51,657 nt of DNA. Origin: Chitinophagaceae bacterium. GTDB lineage: Bacteria; Bacteroidota; Bacteroidia; Chitinophagales; Chitinophagaceae. The stretch is taken from positions 1-51,657 of the forward strand of contig JAEUVS010000039.1 in assembly GCA_016786745.1 (NCBI GenBank), in the 5' to 3' direction. How positions within the stretch are numbered: the stretch's first letter is position 1; the number at the start of each line of letters is the position of its first letter. Positions 43,844-51,657 of this stretch are shown here, piece after piece. The position numbers were made by a program, and so were the translations under genes. The notes under the pieces were generated by a model that saw nothing but the letters and a program-made list of their open reading frames with translations, was not told where the DNA came from and made no database searches.

Positions 43844-45397
43844 TTATTTTTCAAACAGCCGGTTTTTCCAGTTAGTAGAAACCGGTTCAACAGGTTTTAT
43901 TTTCTTATGTTGGTCAAAAAAGTATTTGAGCGCCACGATGGATGCCAGTTCGGCATTTGCTCTTTTCTTTTCTGTGAGCTTTTCTGCTGAATAATATTTT
44001 TTGACGAAGTGCGTATCGAACTTACCGGATACAAAAGCTTCGTGTTCAAAAACAAATTTGCCAAAGGGTAGCGTGGTGGCGATGCCCTCAATTTTATACT
44101 CTTTAATGGTCTCTTTCATTTTTTGAATGGCTTCATTCCTGTCTTTTCCGTGTGTTACGAGTTTAGCGATCATCGGGTCGTAGTACACCGGGATGTCCAT
44201 ACCTTCTGTATATCCATCGTCTATCCTTATTCCTTCGCCACCGGGTTTTATATATTTTGACAGTGTTCCGATAGAAGGTAAAAAATCATTGAGCGGATCC
44301 TCGGCATATACGCGTAATTCAAGTGCATAACCGTTGATAACGATGTCATCCTGGGTAAAACTTAACTTCTCTCCTCTTGCAATTTTTATTTGTTCCTCTA
44401 CCAGGTCGATTCCTGTTATCATTTCAGTAACGGGATGCTCAACCTGCAGTCGCGTATTCATTTCGAGGAAATAAAAGTTTAGTTTTTCATCCACCAGGAA
44501 CTCTACGGTGCCTGTGCTGGTATAATTGCACGACTTAGCGACCATCACGGCTGCCTCGCCCATTTTTTTGCGAAGTTCAGGAGTGAGAATGGACGAAGGA
44601 GATTCTTCTACTACTTTCTGGTGGCGGCGTTGGATGCTGCACTCGCGTTCGAACAAATGAACGGTGTTGCCGTGTTTATCGGCTAAGATTTGTATTTCTA
44701 TGTGCCGCGGAGAGTCTACGTATTTTTCAATAAACACCGAGCCATCGCCGAAAGACGATTTTGCTTCGCTGATGGCCCTTTCCATCTGTTCCTGCAGTTC
44801 ACTTTCATTATTTACTACTCTCATACCTTTGCCTCCACCGCCTGCGGATGCTTTTATTAAGATGGGATAGCCTATTTTGGCGGCGACTTCTTTCGCGAGG
44901 GTATCTTCAAGCAGTAACCGGCCATCCTGGCTGTCATCCCGAACCGAGCTTCGCGAAGCGGAGCGAGCGTGAGGGATCTGCGGAGAAATAGCCCGATCCA
45001 GGCCCGGTACCATTGGCACATTATATTTTTTCACAGCATCTTTTGCGGCGAGTTTTGAACCCATAATCCGCATGGCTTCTGGACTGGGTCCAATAAAATT
45101 GATGCCGGCCTCTTCCACTTTCTTCGCAAACTCTGCATTTTCGCTAAGAAAGCCGTATCCGGGGTGAATGCCGTCTACTTTTAGATTTTTCGCAAGCTCA
45201 ATGATTTTATCGCCATTTAGATAAGATTGGGAAGAAGGCGCGGGCCCGATGCATACAGCCTCATCGGCATATAACACATGCGGCGCATTGCGGTCAACTT
45301 CAGAAAACACAGCAACGGATTTGATACCCATTTTCCGGATGGTTCTCATGATTCTCAGGGCAATCTCTCCACGGTTAGCGACTAGTATTTTTTGCAT
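43844..45397 (-). CDS. Biotin carboxylase subunit with a repeat-derived insertion
   Basis: 517 residues with ATG start; homologues are usually about 445-500. N-terminal [20 protein letters not shown] and [14 protein letters not shown], then ATP-grasp with [14 protein letters not shown] and [14 protein letters not shown], all intact. Between VPMVPG and KIGYP there are about 42 residues, against about 18 in E. coli AccC. Residues 139-155 ([17 protein letters not shown]) are encoded by repeat copy B. The insertion is in the loop leading into the ATP-lid domain, which may tolerate it. Makes carboxybiotin for the operon's carboxyltransferase. Confidence 0.95.
   Translation of the reverse strand: MQKILVANRGEIALRIMRTIRKMGIKSVAVFSEVDRNAPHVLYADEAVCIGPAPSSQSYLNGDKIIELAKNLKVDGIHPGYGFLSENAEFAKKVEEAGINFIGPSPEAMRIMGSKLAAKDAVKKYNVPMVPGLDRAISPQIPHARSASRSSVRDDSQDGRLLLEDTLAKEVAAKIGYPILIKASAGGGGKGMRVVNNESELQEQMERAISEAKSSFGDGSVFIEKYVDSPRHIEIQILADKHGNTVHLFERECSIQRRHQKVVEESPSSILTPELRKKMGEAAVMVAKSCNYTSTGTVEFLVDEKLNFYFLEMNTRLQVEHPVTEMITGIDLVEEQIKIARGEKLSFTQDDIVINGYALELRVYAEDPLNDFLPSIGTLSKYIKPGGEGIRIDDGYTEGMDIPVYYDPMIAKLVTHGKDRNEAIQKMKETIKEYKIEGIATTLPFGKFVFEHEAFVSGKFDTHFVKKYYSAEKLTEKKRANAELASIVALKYFFDQHKKIKPVEPVSTNWKNRLFEK
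44933..44982 (+). repeat. Dispersed palindromic repeat, copy B, inside biotin carboxylase gene
   Basis: 50 bp in the coding region of the biotin carboxylase. It has the left box GTCATCCCGAACCGAG (44933-44948), an inner 12-base palindrome GCTTCGCGAAGC (44948-44959), and the right box GCGTGAGGGATCTGCG ending at 44982. It is read in frame on the minus strand as residues 139-155, in a frame that avoids the stop codon TGA present in the repeat's other reading. Confidence 0.88.
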
Positions 45398-45413
45398 AGT
45401 TCTTTTACTCTTT

Positions 45414-45494
45414 CTGATTTTGTTCCTGATTTTGTTTCTGCTACAGTTTTACACGCAATTCACTATTCACGCCTCACGCCTCACGCTTCACGCC
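45414..45494. repeat. Tandem micro-repeats between the BCCP and biotin carboxylase genes
   Basis: Two arrays fill the 99-base gap. A 12-base unit CTGATTTTGTTC occurs about twice at 45414-45437. A 7-base unit TCACGCC occurs four times at 45467-45494, one copy ending TCACGCT, immediately beside the BCCP stop codon at 45497-45499. This form is prone to slipped-strand change. Confidence 0.75.
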
Positions 45495-45496
45495 TC

Positions 45497-45982
45497 TCAC
45501 TCCAGTTCCACCAGCACTTGCCCTTTCTCTACGGCTTGTCCCGCTGATACGGATACATTCTTAATTGTCGCATCCGTGTGGATAATAATGCTGTTCTCCA
45601 TCTTCATCGCTTCGAGAATAAGTAGTTTATCGCCTTCCTTTACTTGTTGTCCATCGGCCACGGAGATTTCCAGGACCAAACCCGGCATTGGCGCTTTGAT
45701 TTCTTTTACCTGTTTAAGTGTTGATTTACCGAAGCCCATTTGTTCGAGGGTTTGGTCGAGTTCGTCTTTTATCTCGATATCGAACGTTTCGCCTTCTACT
45801 TCAACTTTGAGCCTTTTACCATTGTCTTCGATAATTTTAGCGTTGATACTACGGTTGTCTCTTAGAACATTGAAAGATCGCTCAGACAACGTAATTATAT
45901 CCGCCTTATCAATTTCTTCTTTTGTAACAGAAAATGAGAATCCGTTTGTTTTTACAATGTACGTTTTACCGTTGTCGGGCAT
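45497..45982 (-). CDS. Biotin carboxyl carrier protein subunit of acyl-CoA carboxylase
   Basis: 161 residues with ATG start. The C-terminal biotinyl domain (about 92-161) begins IKAPMPGLVLEISVADGQQV and has the biotin site EAMKMEN with its lysine at about residue 130. The N-terminal half (about 1-90) is a beta-rich region of the type that links carriers in propionyl-CoA carboxylase complexes. First gene of the three-gene operon; the gap to the biotin carboxylase gene holds tandem repeats. Needs biotin ligase for activity. Confidence 0.94.
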   Translation of the reverse strand: MPDNGKTYIVKTNGFSFSVTKEEIDKADIITLSERSFNVLRDNRSINAKIIEDNGKRLKVEVEGETFDIEIKDELDQTLEQMGFGKSTLKQVKEIKAPMPGLVLEISVADGQQVKEGDKLLILEAMKMENSIIIHTDATIKNVSVSAGQAVEKGQVLVELE

Positions 45983-46032
45983 GTATTAGGTTTGTACTCT
46001 AAATTAGGGATTTGGACCATCACTCACCCAGT

Positions 46033-46120
46033 GTTCTCCTCCGCCGCTGCCAAGCGCTCGCGCTTCCTTCTTGATATTCGTAATTGATGCTGCAACCGCT
46101 TGAAGGCGGCTCCGGAGAAC
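46033..46120. repeat. Imperfect inverted repeat with 24-base arms
   Basis: Arm 46033-46056 (GTTCTCCTCCGCCGCTGCC then AAGCG) pairs with 46097-46120 at 18 of 24 positions. CAGT before and ACTG after extend it with one extra base. The loop is 40 bases. It differs in sequence from the GTCATCCC repeats. Confidence 0.6.
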
Positions 46121-46183
46121 AACTGTCTGGTTATATATTATCTCTAACCGAGCCGATCAGGAGCACGTCGTTTTGCCTTTACG

Positions 46184-46255
46184 GTCATCCCGAACCGAGC
46201 CCATTCGGGCCTTCGCCCTCACGGTAAATTTCGCGGGCGAGTGTGAGGGATCTGC
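46184..46255 (+). repeat. Dispersed palindromic repeat, copy C
   Basis: 72 bp. Left box GTCATCCCGAACCGAG (46184-46199), right box GTGTGAGGGATCTGC (46241-46255). The middle folds as CCCATTCGGG and GGGCCTTCGCCC hairpins and differs from copies A and B, so the outer boxes are the conserved parts. Confidence 0.85.
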
Positions 46256-46373
46256 TTAATGCAATTCGATACGGATACACTACGGAGAAGAATAAGTAAA
46301 AACGCTTACTAATTAAACTTGACTTTGCAGTTCATTTGCTTTATTCTTATTTTACCTATCCTAAAACCTTCTT

Positions 46374-46877
46374 ATGAAGAATCTTGTCTTCTCGCTTTTT
46401 GTTATTTTGATATTTGCGGCCTGTAAAAAATCGTCAGACAACCCCACTCCACCCGCAGGCAATTATATCAAGATCGATAGTGATACTCGGGAACTTGGCG
46501 ACGTTCCAGGCACAGATGTTTCCTATGTTGAAGCCGACTACCCCGATGGGCCTTTACTGGCTGTTGGCATAACTAAAAAGGTCGCCAATATCGATGGCTC
46601 CAAGAATGAATATCTTATTATGAGTATTGCTCTCTTTGAAGGTGGTGTGTCCAATACCGAATATAAAATTGAGAACGTAGCTAACCATTCGCCATCCTCG
46701 TCGTCAATTACTATTACACTGCATGGCAATGAAATCAATGCTGGGATGACCGGAAAGGCTGGAAAACTATACGTCACCAGGGATGAAAGCAACAAAATCA
46801 AATCGTTTAAATTTGAAAACATTCAAATGGACGGAACTTATGAGGCAACGGTAAGCTGTAACGTTGTTGTAAAATAA
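46374..46877 (+). CDS. Small lipoprotein of unknown function
   Basis: 167 residues with ATG start. Lipobox Cys17 (ILIFAACKKSS), then a Ser/Pro/Asn-rich linker (DNPTPPAGN) and a beta-rich domain: SYVEADYPDGPLLAVGITKK, SSITITLHGNEINAGMTGKA, ending in SFKFENIQMDGTYEATVSC. I do not recognise the family; the layout fits surface or periplasmic lipoproteins of Bacteroidota. It converges on the 46899 gene with 21 bases between. Confidence 0.78.
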   Translation: MKNLVFSLFVILIFAACKKSSDNPTPPAGNYIKIDSDTRELGDVPGTDVSYVEADYPDGPLLAVGITKKVANIDGSKNEYLIMSIALFEGGVSNTEYKIENVANHSPSSSSITITLHGNEINAGMTGKAGKLYVTRDESNKIKSFKFENIQMDGTYEATVSCNVVVK

Positions 46878-46898
46878 CGTTTCATGCATTCGGCATAG

Positions 46899-47276
46899 TC
46901 AATGTTTCAAATACATTCTCCGAAAATATTTTCCGCCATTGCGACTCGTGTTGCTCCAGTCCAGAACCGCATTGGTTGCGTTCAGCAAAACGACTCTACC
47001 TGTGTCATGCACTAGCAGGTTAGTGATCACTAATTTGTCGCCCGGATGTAGGGAATAAGTGGACTGGTAACTGGAATTGTTGGCGCGTAATTCAACAGTT
47101 CCGTCGCTTTTGAAGTCGACGAAATCGCCGGGTACTCCTGTGTAAACTCCGGGTGTGGGAGAATACGCGGTGCCGCCTTCCACGAAATAATAATCGCCGA
47201 TATTGAAATGAGAATTATGAGAGAGAAATGGAGTGTACTTCTCATAATTATTATTTTTTCGATCTCTCCTCAGCAT
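46899..47276 (-). CDS. Lipocalin-like fragment without signal peptide, possibly truncated
   Basis: 125 residues from ATG at 47274-47276, overlapping the upstream gene by 26 bases. The core (DYYFVEGGTAYSPTPGVYTG, DFVDFKSDGTVELRANNSSY, LHPGDKLVITNLLVHD) looks like the small lipocalin-like secreted proteins of Bacteroidota, which normally begin with a signal peptide. Here the first 25 residues are charged and have none, so the gene may have lost its 5' end by deletion or frameshift. A different frame (47030-47245) has a hydrophobic start but no matching body. Confidence 0.5.
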   Translation of the reverse strand: MLRRDRKNNNYEKYTPFLSHNSHFNIGDYYFVEGGTAYSPTPGVYTGVPGDFVDFKSDGTVELRANNSSYQSTYSLHPGDKLVITNLLVHDTGRVVLLNATNAVLDWSNTSRNGGKYFRRMYLKH

Positions 47277-47721
47277 ATTTCTTTAATCCTTTTGTCATTT
47301 TTATGTTATTCTCTGGCTTTTTACAATAGTCAATGACCATTTCGAGCGCATTATCCCTGACCAATTGTTTGTCTTTTGCATTGGCAGGATTTTCAATACC
47401 ATACTTAGCCATGGCCGCCATGTAAAGACCAATCATTTCGTTGTTGCCCTTTGAAATTTTGGCAGCTGTTTCATCTACTTCGAAACTATAGTCTGGTGTG
47501 CCGGTCATCCACCTTAGAATAAATGCGAATGCCATTTTCCGGTCAAGATCATCTTCCTTTACAGGTGTTGAGAGTATATAATTAGCTGCAGTTAAAACGG
47601 TAACTTCCGCAGGCTTATAATCTGATGCCTGTTTTAGTGAAACTTCTTCGAAGTTGGGGAGGGTTTGAGAATACGTGAATTGAAAACAAATAAGAGCTGC
47701 GATCAGGGAAACTATTTTCAT
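47251..47721 (-). CDS. Small secreted protein of unknown function
   Basis: 156 residues with ATG start. Signal peptide MKIVSLIAALICFQFTYSQ, then a helical body (KQASDYKPAEVTVLTAANYI, KMAFAFILRWMTGTPDYSFE, NNEMIGLYMAAMAKYGIEN) ending in a lysine-rich tail. No known domain recognised. It precedes the lipocalin-like fragment and overlaps it by 26 bases. Confidence 0.75.
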   Translation of the reverse strand: MKIVSLIAALICFQFTYSQTLPNFEEVSLKQASDYKPAEVTVLTAANYILSTPVKEDDLDRKMAFAFILRWMTGTPDYSFEVDETAAKISKGNNEMIGLYMAAMAKYGIENPANAKDKQLVRDNALEMVIDYCKKPENNIKMTKGLKKYAEERSKK

Positions 47722-47834
47722 AATCTAAGGTTAAGGTGATAATTACCGTCTAAACTAATAAAAGATTCGCAGGTGCGCAAGTTGGTTGCTGGCGATGACG
47801 ATAGGCAGACCTGAGATCAAGGTATAAAATCTTT

Positions 47835-49868
47835 TTACTTACCCCACCCCGGCAATGAAACGCTGGTTTGGTAGTTGGAATAATTATACAGTTTGTTTCG
47901 AACAGGCTTGTAAAGTTGCCCGGATTGAGAATTGTTTTCCTGGGTATAAATCCATATCGAATTCGGATCCCAAACTACAATTTCATCGCGACCGTCGCCA
48001 GTAATATCTAGTACTGCATTACACATGTCCGGGTGACCGTCATCAGGAAATCCCAATACTTTCCTACCCCAACCATCATATATACCCCCTTCATCAACAT
48101 TCGCACTGTGAACAAAAAACTCTTCCGATTTTCCGGTCCAGTTTAATGGCAATAACATGCTTCCATACTGATTGGGTTCGAAATCGTGATAAATGTTTCC
48201 ATGCGCATCATAAAAATGAATGATACCCTGGTTTCCCCAAAAATTAATCGAGATAGTTTCGAGTCCGGGCAAGTCATCCCTGAAATTCGCAACCACAGGA
48301 TTCTGCGCATGACCTATACGGTGATGTTTTAATATGCCTCCTTTCAGATTCGTAAACAACATCCCTTCATCACTTGCAGCACAGAGTGTAATAGGTTCTG
48401 CATCTTCAAGGAATTTAACCACCGCAACGCCATCGGCATGCTCATCCAATATACTATCATGACTCCAGATTGTGGTTCCATCATTATCCAGCAGCGAATA
48501 ACCGATCAGCAGTTCATCTTTTCCATCATTATCTGTATCATATGCGAAAGGATAGTGACCAGTGTTCAACTTTTTGTACCAAAGAATATTTAATTGGTCA
48601 TCTAATGCCCAAACCCGGTTATACCTGTCTTTGATAATGATATCGCGGTCGTACCCTGTTCCGCGTAGGTCACAGAAGTATAAGCAATCACCCAAAATTC
48701 TATTTTGTGTAGTAGCACCTGGCTGATCCGTAATTGCAGGTGTAGATTTTTTGTATTTAATCTTCCCGGTTGAGCCATCTGCAACAATAATTTCCCTGTT
48801 CATACAATACACTACCTCGGTCTTTCCATCATTATCCAGGTCATGAACCTGGAACGCAACATCGCTTGTCAGGAAGGTTTTCCATGGATCAGGCGTTCCT
48901 GCCTGCCAAAGTATTTTACCATCAAGCGTCATGGCAGTAAGGCAACTTAATTCACTATTAGCGTCCTGGGGACCATGATTCACTACCTGCCCAATCAAAA
49001 CATCCAATTCTCCATCATTATTTAAATCGCCAAAACGCAGGTTTCTGCCCGTGCCAAATTCGGGAGTATTTATTTTCTTCCACACTTTCAGGCCCGGTAT
49101 TGAGTCGCGTATTTCTTTCAACTCACGGGCATACGCCTCCCTGGACGTTTTGATTCTTTCTATTTCGGCAGGAGATGTTTTCACATCAACAAGATGATAC
49201 TTTGTGGGCACATCTGCTGTCAAACCGATTTTGCCATTGGTGTATGTACTGTCGTCTGCGGTTATTGTTACATCTTTAATATTGCAGGATATGTTGGAAC
49301 CACGTGCATCGACGGTGAGAGTCAGCAATTCATTTTCATTCCATTTCAAACGCGCACTTGCTAATAGTTTTTCATAAGCCCTATGAAATGTGGTTTCATG
49401 TTTAACCATTTTCAGGATCAATGAATCTCCTTTAACGCCTGCGAAGTAATAGCAGCGATCGTTGCGGTAACGAACCACGATACCGCTTTGTAAACTTTTT
49501 GATTGAGGAGTAAATTGCGCTGTTGTAATGTAGTCCTGCCAATCCAGTTCGCCGGCAACAACCATTGGATGCGTATGATTGTCGGGGTCATTTGTGAATG
49601 TCTGCACCATTTGACGGTCATTGCCTTCCTGCCGGATGTGCCATGCACGTTTAAAATCAGATTGCCAGTTAAATGTTGAAACCGCCCATTGCGATCGCGG
49701 GGCCGCTTCATGTATGTAATGATATTCAGTATGGGCGCCAACGTCAACTGAATACGGTCCACGCGCGATTGAACTAAAATCATCGGATAAAAGTACTTCT
49801 GAAAATTTTGAAGGGGCGCCGCAACCGGTTAGAATAGCAGCCAGGAGAACAAAAACAATTACTTTCAT
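47835..49868 (-). CDS. FG-GAP/VCBS propeller lipoprotein with N-terminal jelly-roll domain
   Basis: 677 residues with ATG start. Lipobox Cys16 (LLAAILTGCGAPS). N-terminal concanavalin-like region (about 25-235: LLSDDFSSIARGPYSVD, QSGIVVRYRNDRCYYFAGVK). A helical linker (SREAYARELKEIRDSIPGLK) precedes calcium-binding-like propeller blades: RFGDLNNDGELDVLIGQV, VHDLDNDGKTEVVYCMN, DTDNDGKDELLIGYSLLD and ITGDGRDEIVVWDPN. The propeller part resembles PL11-type rhamnogalacturonan lyases, without a catalytic signature that I can confirm. Probably a surface glycan-binding or degrading lipoprotein. It lies 88 bases after the AXE-like gene. Confidence 0.75.
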   Translation of the reverse strand: MKVIVFVLLAAILTGCGAPSKFSEVLLSDDFSSIARGPYSVDVGAHTEYHYIHEAAPRSQWAVSTFNWQSDFKRAWHIRQEGNDRQMVQTFTNDPDNHTHPMVVAGELDWQDYITTAQFTPQSKSLQSGIVVRYRNDRCYYFAGVKGDSLILKMVKHETTFHRAYEKLLASARLKWNENELLTLTVDARGSNISCNIKDVTITADDSTYTNGKIGLTADVPTKYHLVDVKTSPAEIERIKTSREAYARELKEIRDSIPGLKVWKKINTPEFGTGRNLRFGDLNNDGELDVLIGQVVNHGPQDANSELSCLTAMTLDGKILWQAGTPDPWKTFLTSDVAFQVHDLDNDGKTEVVYCMNREIIVADGSTGKIKYKKSTPAITDQPGATTQNRILGDCLYFCDLRGTGYDRDIIIKDRYNRVWALDDQLNILWYKKLNTGHYPFAYDTDNDGKDELLIGYSLLDNDGTTIWSHDSILDEHADGVAVVKFLEDAEPITLCAASDEGMLFTNLKGGILKHHRIGHAQNPVVANFRDDLPGLETISINFWGNQGIIHFYDAHGNIYHDFEPNQYGSMLLPLNWTGKSEEFFVHSANVDEGGIYDGWGRKVLGFPDDGHPDMCNAVLDITGDGRDEIVVWDPNSIWIYTQENNSQSGQLYKPVRNKLYNYSNYQTSVSLPGWGK

Positions 49869-49923
49869 TTAAAGTATCTATTTGAGATGAACAGGAGCAA
49901 TGTTTTACAAAATGCCTCCTGTG

Positions 49924-49950
49924 CTGATCCCTCGCTTCGCTCGGGATGAC
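49924..49950 (-). repeat. Dispersed palindromic repeat, copy D (compact)
   Basis: Short near-perfect palindrome between the FG-GAP and esterase genes. On the minus strand it reads GTCATCCCGAGCGAAG then CGAGGGATCAG. It lacks the longer middle of copies A and C and is in opposite orientation. This is the simplest form of the family. Confidence 0.75.
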
Positions 49951-49956
49951 CGTTGA

Positions 49957-51183
49957 TCATTTAGGCTTGTTCCAATCCCACACAATATCATTATTATTCC
50001 GGATAGCATTTTGGGGAAATGGATGGCTTTCATCGAAAGTATAAAGGTCTCCAGGTTTCTCTATCACGATGCCTTCTTCATTAAGCGATCCATCCGCATT
50101 TACGGCTTTTGAAAGATCGAGACCGAGATGTTTCGCCAGGAATGGATATACAGCGGCGCGCTTGTTATAATCGTAACCGTGTTCATCATTTGGAAGATGT
50201 GCATTTTCCACCATTTCTTGTTTGCCAAATAACCCATAAATGTATTTCATGAACGGATATTCAACTTCAGGCGTGCTTTCAGTGGCATCTGTTCCGACAG
50301 AAACCAACATCAGCGGTTTGGGTGCCATGCAAGCAGTAATCTCAACATTGTTAGTTTGGAAGCCGGTATTTTTATTTTGATGGATGGGCATACCCAGTTC
50401 GCAGATGCATCCGCCAAAATGACGATTTGAAACCATTACTACAGGAACGGAAACATAAATGCGGGGATCCACTGCGGCAAGAAGAAAAGTTTGTGTGCCT
50501 CCGCCTGAGGCGCCTGTACATGCAATTCGCTGCGAATCGGCACCCATCGACACCAGCAAATCAACCGCGCGGATACTGTTCCAGGTTTGAAGTTTCATCG
50601 TTTCGGGATGTTCATGTTTCCAGCCGAAATCTGTGAGCTGTCCGTAGCCGACCATGTCATAGGAGAATACCATCGCTCCCATTCTCGCGATGGCGGCGCA
50701 CCGTTTTTGAACATCCGGCCGGTAGCGTCCGTAATCTTCTTTATTTGGCCAATGTCCGTGTGGACTTAACACTCCCGGGAGTGATCCTTTTGCATTAGTT
50801 GGAGTATATAAGCTTCCTGTTACATAAACGCCGGGGAGGGATTCGAACGCCAGGTTGGTAACCTCGTAGCCATCGAAAATTCGTTTTTTCCCGATGATGG
50901 GGTTAAGCGGGCACTTTTGAGGGAGTGGGTTTAAATTTGAGCCATTGAGAATTTGAGTACGAATTTCTTCAGCTCTTTTTTGCCAGGCTTCGGGGGTAGT
51001 TATGGTGCGTTGGATATTAGCAAGAAATTCGTTGCCCTGTGCTTCCGACCATTGGTACTCCTGCCCGGATTTGGACATCTCAGGTTCAGTAATGGTTTTT
51101 GTTTGGGGATTAGGATTAGCGCATGAGAGGATCAGGGCGCTTATTATGATAGTCAGACCAATGTGTTTAATGGATAATTTCAT
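49957..51183 (-). CDS. Acetyl-xylan-esterase-like alpha/beta hydrolase lipoprotein
   Basis: 408 residues with ATG start. Lipobox Cys21 (SALILSCANPNP). Alpha/beta-hydrolase core: GVYVTGSLYTPTNAKGSLPG, LSPHGHWPNKED, the nucleophile elbow GASGGGTQ with Ser226, then FGGCICELGMPIH and the C-terminal NDEHGYDYNKR supplying the histidine. This is the acetyl-xylan esterase / AXE1-like (Abhydrolase_7) type common next to plant-polysaccharide loci. It lies divergent from the AraC-type regulator, a likely control link. Confidence 0.85.
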   Translation of the reverse strand: MKLSIKHIGLTIIISALILSCANPNPQTKTITEPEMSKSGQEYQWSEAQGNEFLANIQRTITTPEAWQKRAEEIRTQILNGSNLNPLPQKCPLNPIIGKKRIFDGYEVTNLAFESLPGVYVTGSLYTPTNAKGSLPGVLSPHGHWPNKEDYGRYRPDVQKRCAAIARMGAMVFSYDMVGYGQLTDFGWKHEHPETMKLQTWNSIRAVDLLVSMGADSQRIACTGASGGGTQTFLLAAVDPRIYVSVPVVMVSNRHFGGCICELGMPIHQNKNTGFQTNNVEITACMAPKPLMLVSVGTDATESTPEVEYPFMKYIYGLFGKQEMVENAHLPNDEHGYDYNKRAAVYPFLAKHLGLDLSKAVNADGSLNEEGIVIEKPGDLYTFDESHPFPQNAIRNNNDIVWDWNKPK

Positions 51184-51301
51184 TTTTTACAAGCATTCAC
51201 CAGGTTTGAGCTACAAATTATATGGAAGTTATCAAAATTGTATAATGTCTATTTTAACTGTTAAAAGTTCAGACAGATTTATCGGTAAATTGAGGCTGTA
51301 A

Positions 51302-51657
51302 ATGAGGTTTGAAAAGATCATACCGTCGGAAAAACTTCGGCCATATATTCGGCAAATTGTGATTTCAGAGAACACTGATGAGCAAACGTATAAGATTTTT
51401 CCCTCCCCCGGTCTTGTTGTTGGATTTCAATATAAAGGAAGACTGTCTATTCTGAATGGATCAGCAGAAAACAAGCTATCCCCTTCAGGCATCACAGGCA
51501 TATCGGATACCTTTAAAATTTTTAAAAACACAGCTGGCATCGGTACCATCCTCGTGTTCTTCACCGAGATCGGGCTTGCACAATTCTCTTCCTGTCCTGC
51601 CCAAGAACTTTTTAATCAAAGCATTTCGCTGGAGAATATCTTTGACAAGCGAAAGGT
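51302..51657 (+). CDS. AraC-family regulator, N-terminal part, cut by window edge
   Basis: ATG at 51302; frame open to the window end (118 codons). Begins MRFEKIIPSEKLRPYIRQIV then KIFPSPGLVVGFQYKGRL and GISDTFKIFKNTAGIGTILV, the N-terminal sensing domain (DUF6597-like) of AraC-type regulators in Bacteroidota. The DNA-binding half would follow outside the window. Divergent from the esterase gene by 118 bases. Confidence 0.8.
   Translation, partial: MRFEKIIPSEKLRPYIRQIVISENTDEQTYKIFPSPGLVVGFQYKGRLSILNGSAENKLSPSGITGISDTFKIFKNTAGIGTILVFFTEIGLAQFSSCPAQELFNQSISLENIFDKRK

Larger units (their letters stand above)
45983..46373. other. Repeat-rich intergenic region upstream of the carboxylase operon
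   Basis: 391 bases without a gene. It holds an imperfect inverted repeat (46033-46120) and palindromic repeat copy C (46184-46255), and must carry promoters for the carboxylase operon (minus) and the small lipoprotein gene (plus). A TTTG at 46323-46326 and a T-rich tract before 46374 could belong to the latter, but no clear consensus pair is visible. Confidence 0.6.

Noticed and set aside
47030..47245. Minus-strand frame with hydrophobic start, alternative to the lipocalin-like gene
   Set aside because: The hydrophobic start is not followed by a recognisable body and the other frame carries the conserved-looking core; kept only as a frameshift hint.
47760..47822. Possible repeat remnant with GATGACGATAGGC
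   Set aside because: Too little similarity to the conserved boxes.
1..51657. CRISPR arrays, prophage or insertion sequences
   Set aside because: No regularly spaced repeats, no integrase or transposase frame, and no phage structural gene was found.

Overview
The window reads as chromosomal DNA of a Bacteroidota bacterium, most likely a Chitinophagaceae-type soil or plant-associated species. I base this on a SusC/SusD pair behind an ECF sigma factor and FecR anti-sigma factor, secreted DUF4252 proteins, an FHS-type sugar transporter, many lipoproteins, the lack of Shine-Dalgarno-led starts, and promoter-like TAnnTTTG boxes. The genus is inference. I see no tRNA, rRNA, CRISPR array, insertion sequence or prophage.

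Layout. (1) 1-15916, all minus strand: a glycan utilisation locus read from ECF sigma factor and FecR through SusC, SusD, a large secreted glycosidase-like protein, a class-I glutamine-amidotransferase-like protein, an MDR dehydrogenase, an FHS sugar/H+ symporter and a Gfo/Idh/MocA oxidoreductase to a sorbosone-dehydrogenase-like lipoprotein cut by the window edge. The model is sensing and uptake of a glycan, periplasmic cleavage, import of the product and oxidation inside the cell. (2) 16115-21129: a RibD-C reductase, a transglutaminase-like lipoprotein, a CE15-type esterase (minus strand), and a compact sigma / membrane anti-sigma / DUF4252 / small secreted protein operon. (3) 21151-30557, all minus strand: a c-type cytochrome propeller lipoprotein, a response regulator, a PAS-PAS histidine kinase, a CBM9-like protein, a GH28-like beta-helix protein, a penicillin-acylase-family enzyme and an alpha/beta hydrolase. 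Several junctions are four-base overlaps. (4) 30839-32074: a PRC-barrel protein and a small zinc-ribbon protein with a PD-(D/E)XK-like motif. (5) 32108-38810: a planctomycete-style set (DUF1549/DUF1553 cytochrome, DUF1501 Tat protein, DUF2231-cytochrome-LRR-FN3 membrane protein) plus a PIG-L deacetylase. (6) 38987-42044: a Crp-like regulator, two small membrane proteins and an SMP-30 lactonase. (7) 42288-45982: a three-gene biotin-dependent acyl-CoA carboxylase operon. (8) 46374-51657: small secreted proteins, an FG-GAP lipoprotein, an acetyl-xylan-esterase-like lipoprotein and the start of an AraC-type regulator.

The most notable signal is a family of short dispersed palindromic repeats (about 27-78 bp; copies at 16004, 44933, 46184 and 49924). 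Three copies are intergenic. One lies in frame inside the biotin carboxylase gene and contributes 17 residues to an apparent insertion of about 24 residues in an otherwise intact enzyme. It resembles in principle the protein-coding Rickettsia palindromic elements. Two further repeats, an imperfect inverted repeat and a 7-bp tandem repeat, sit around the same operon.
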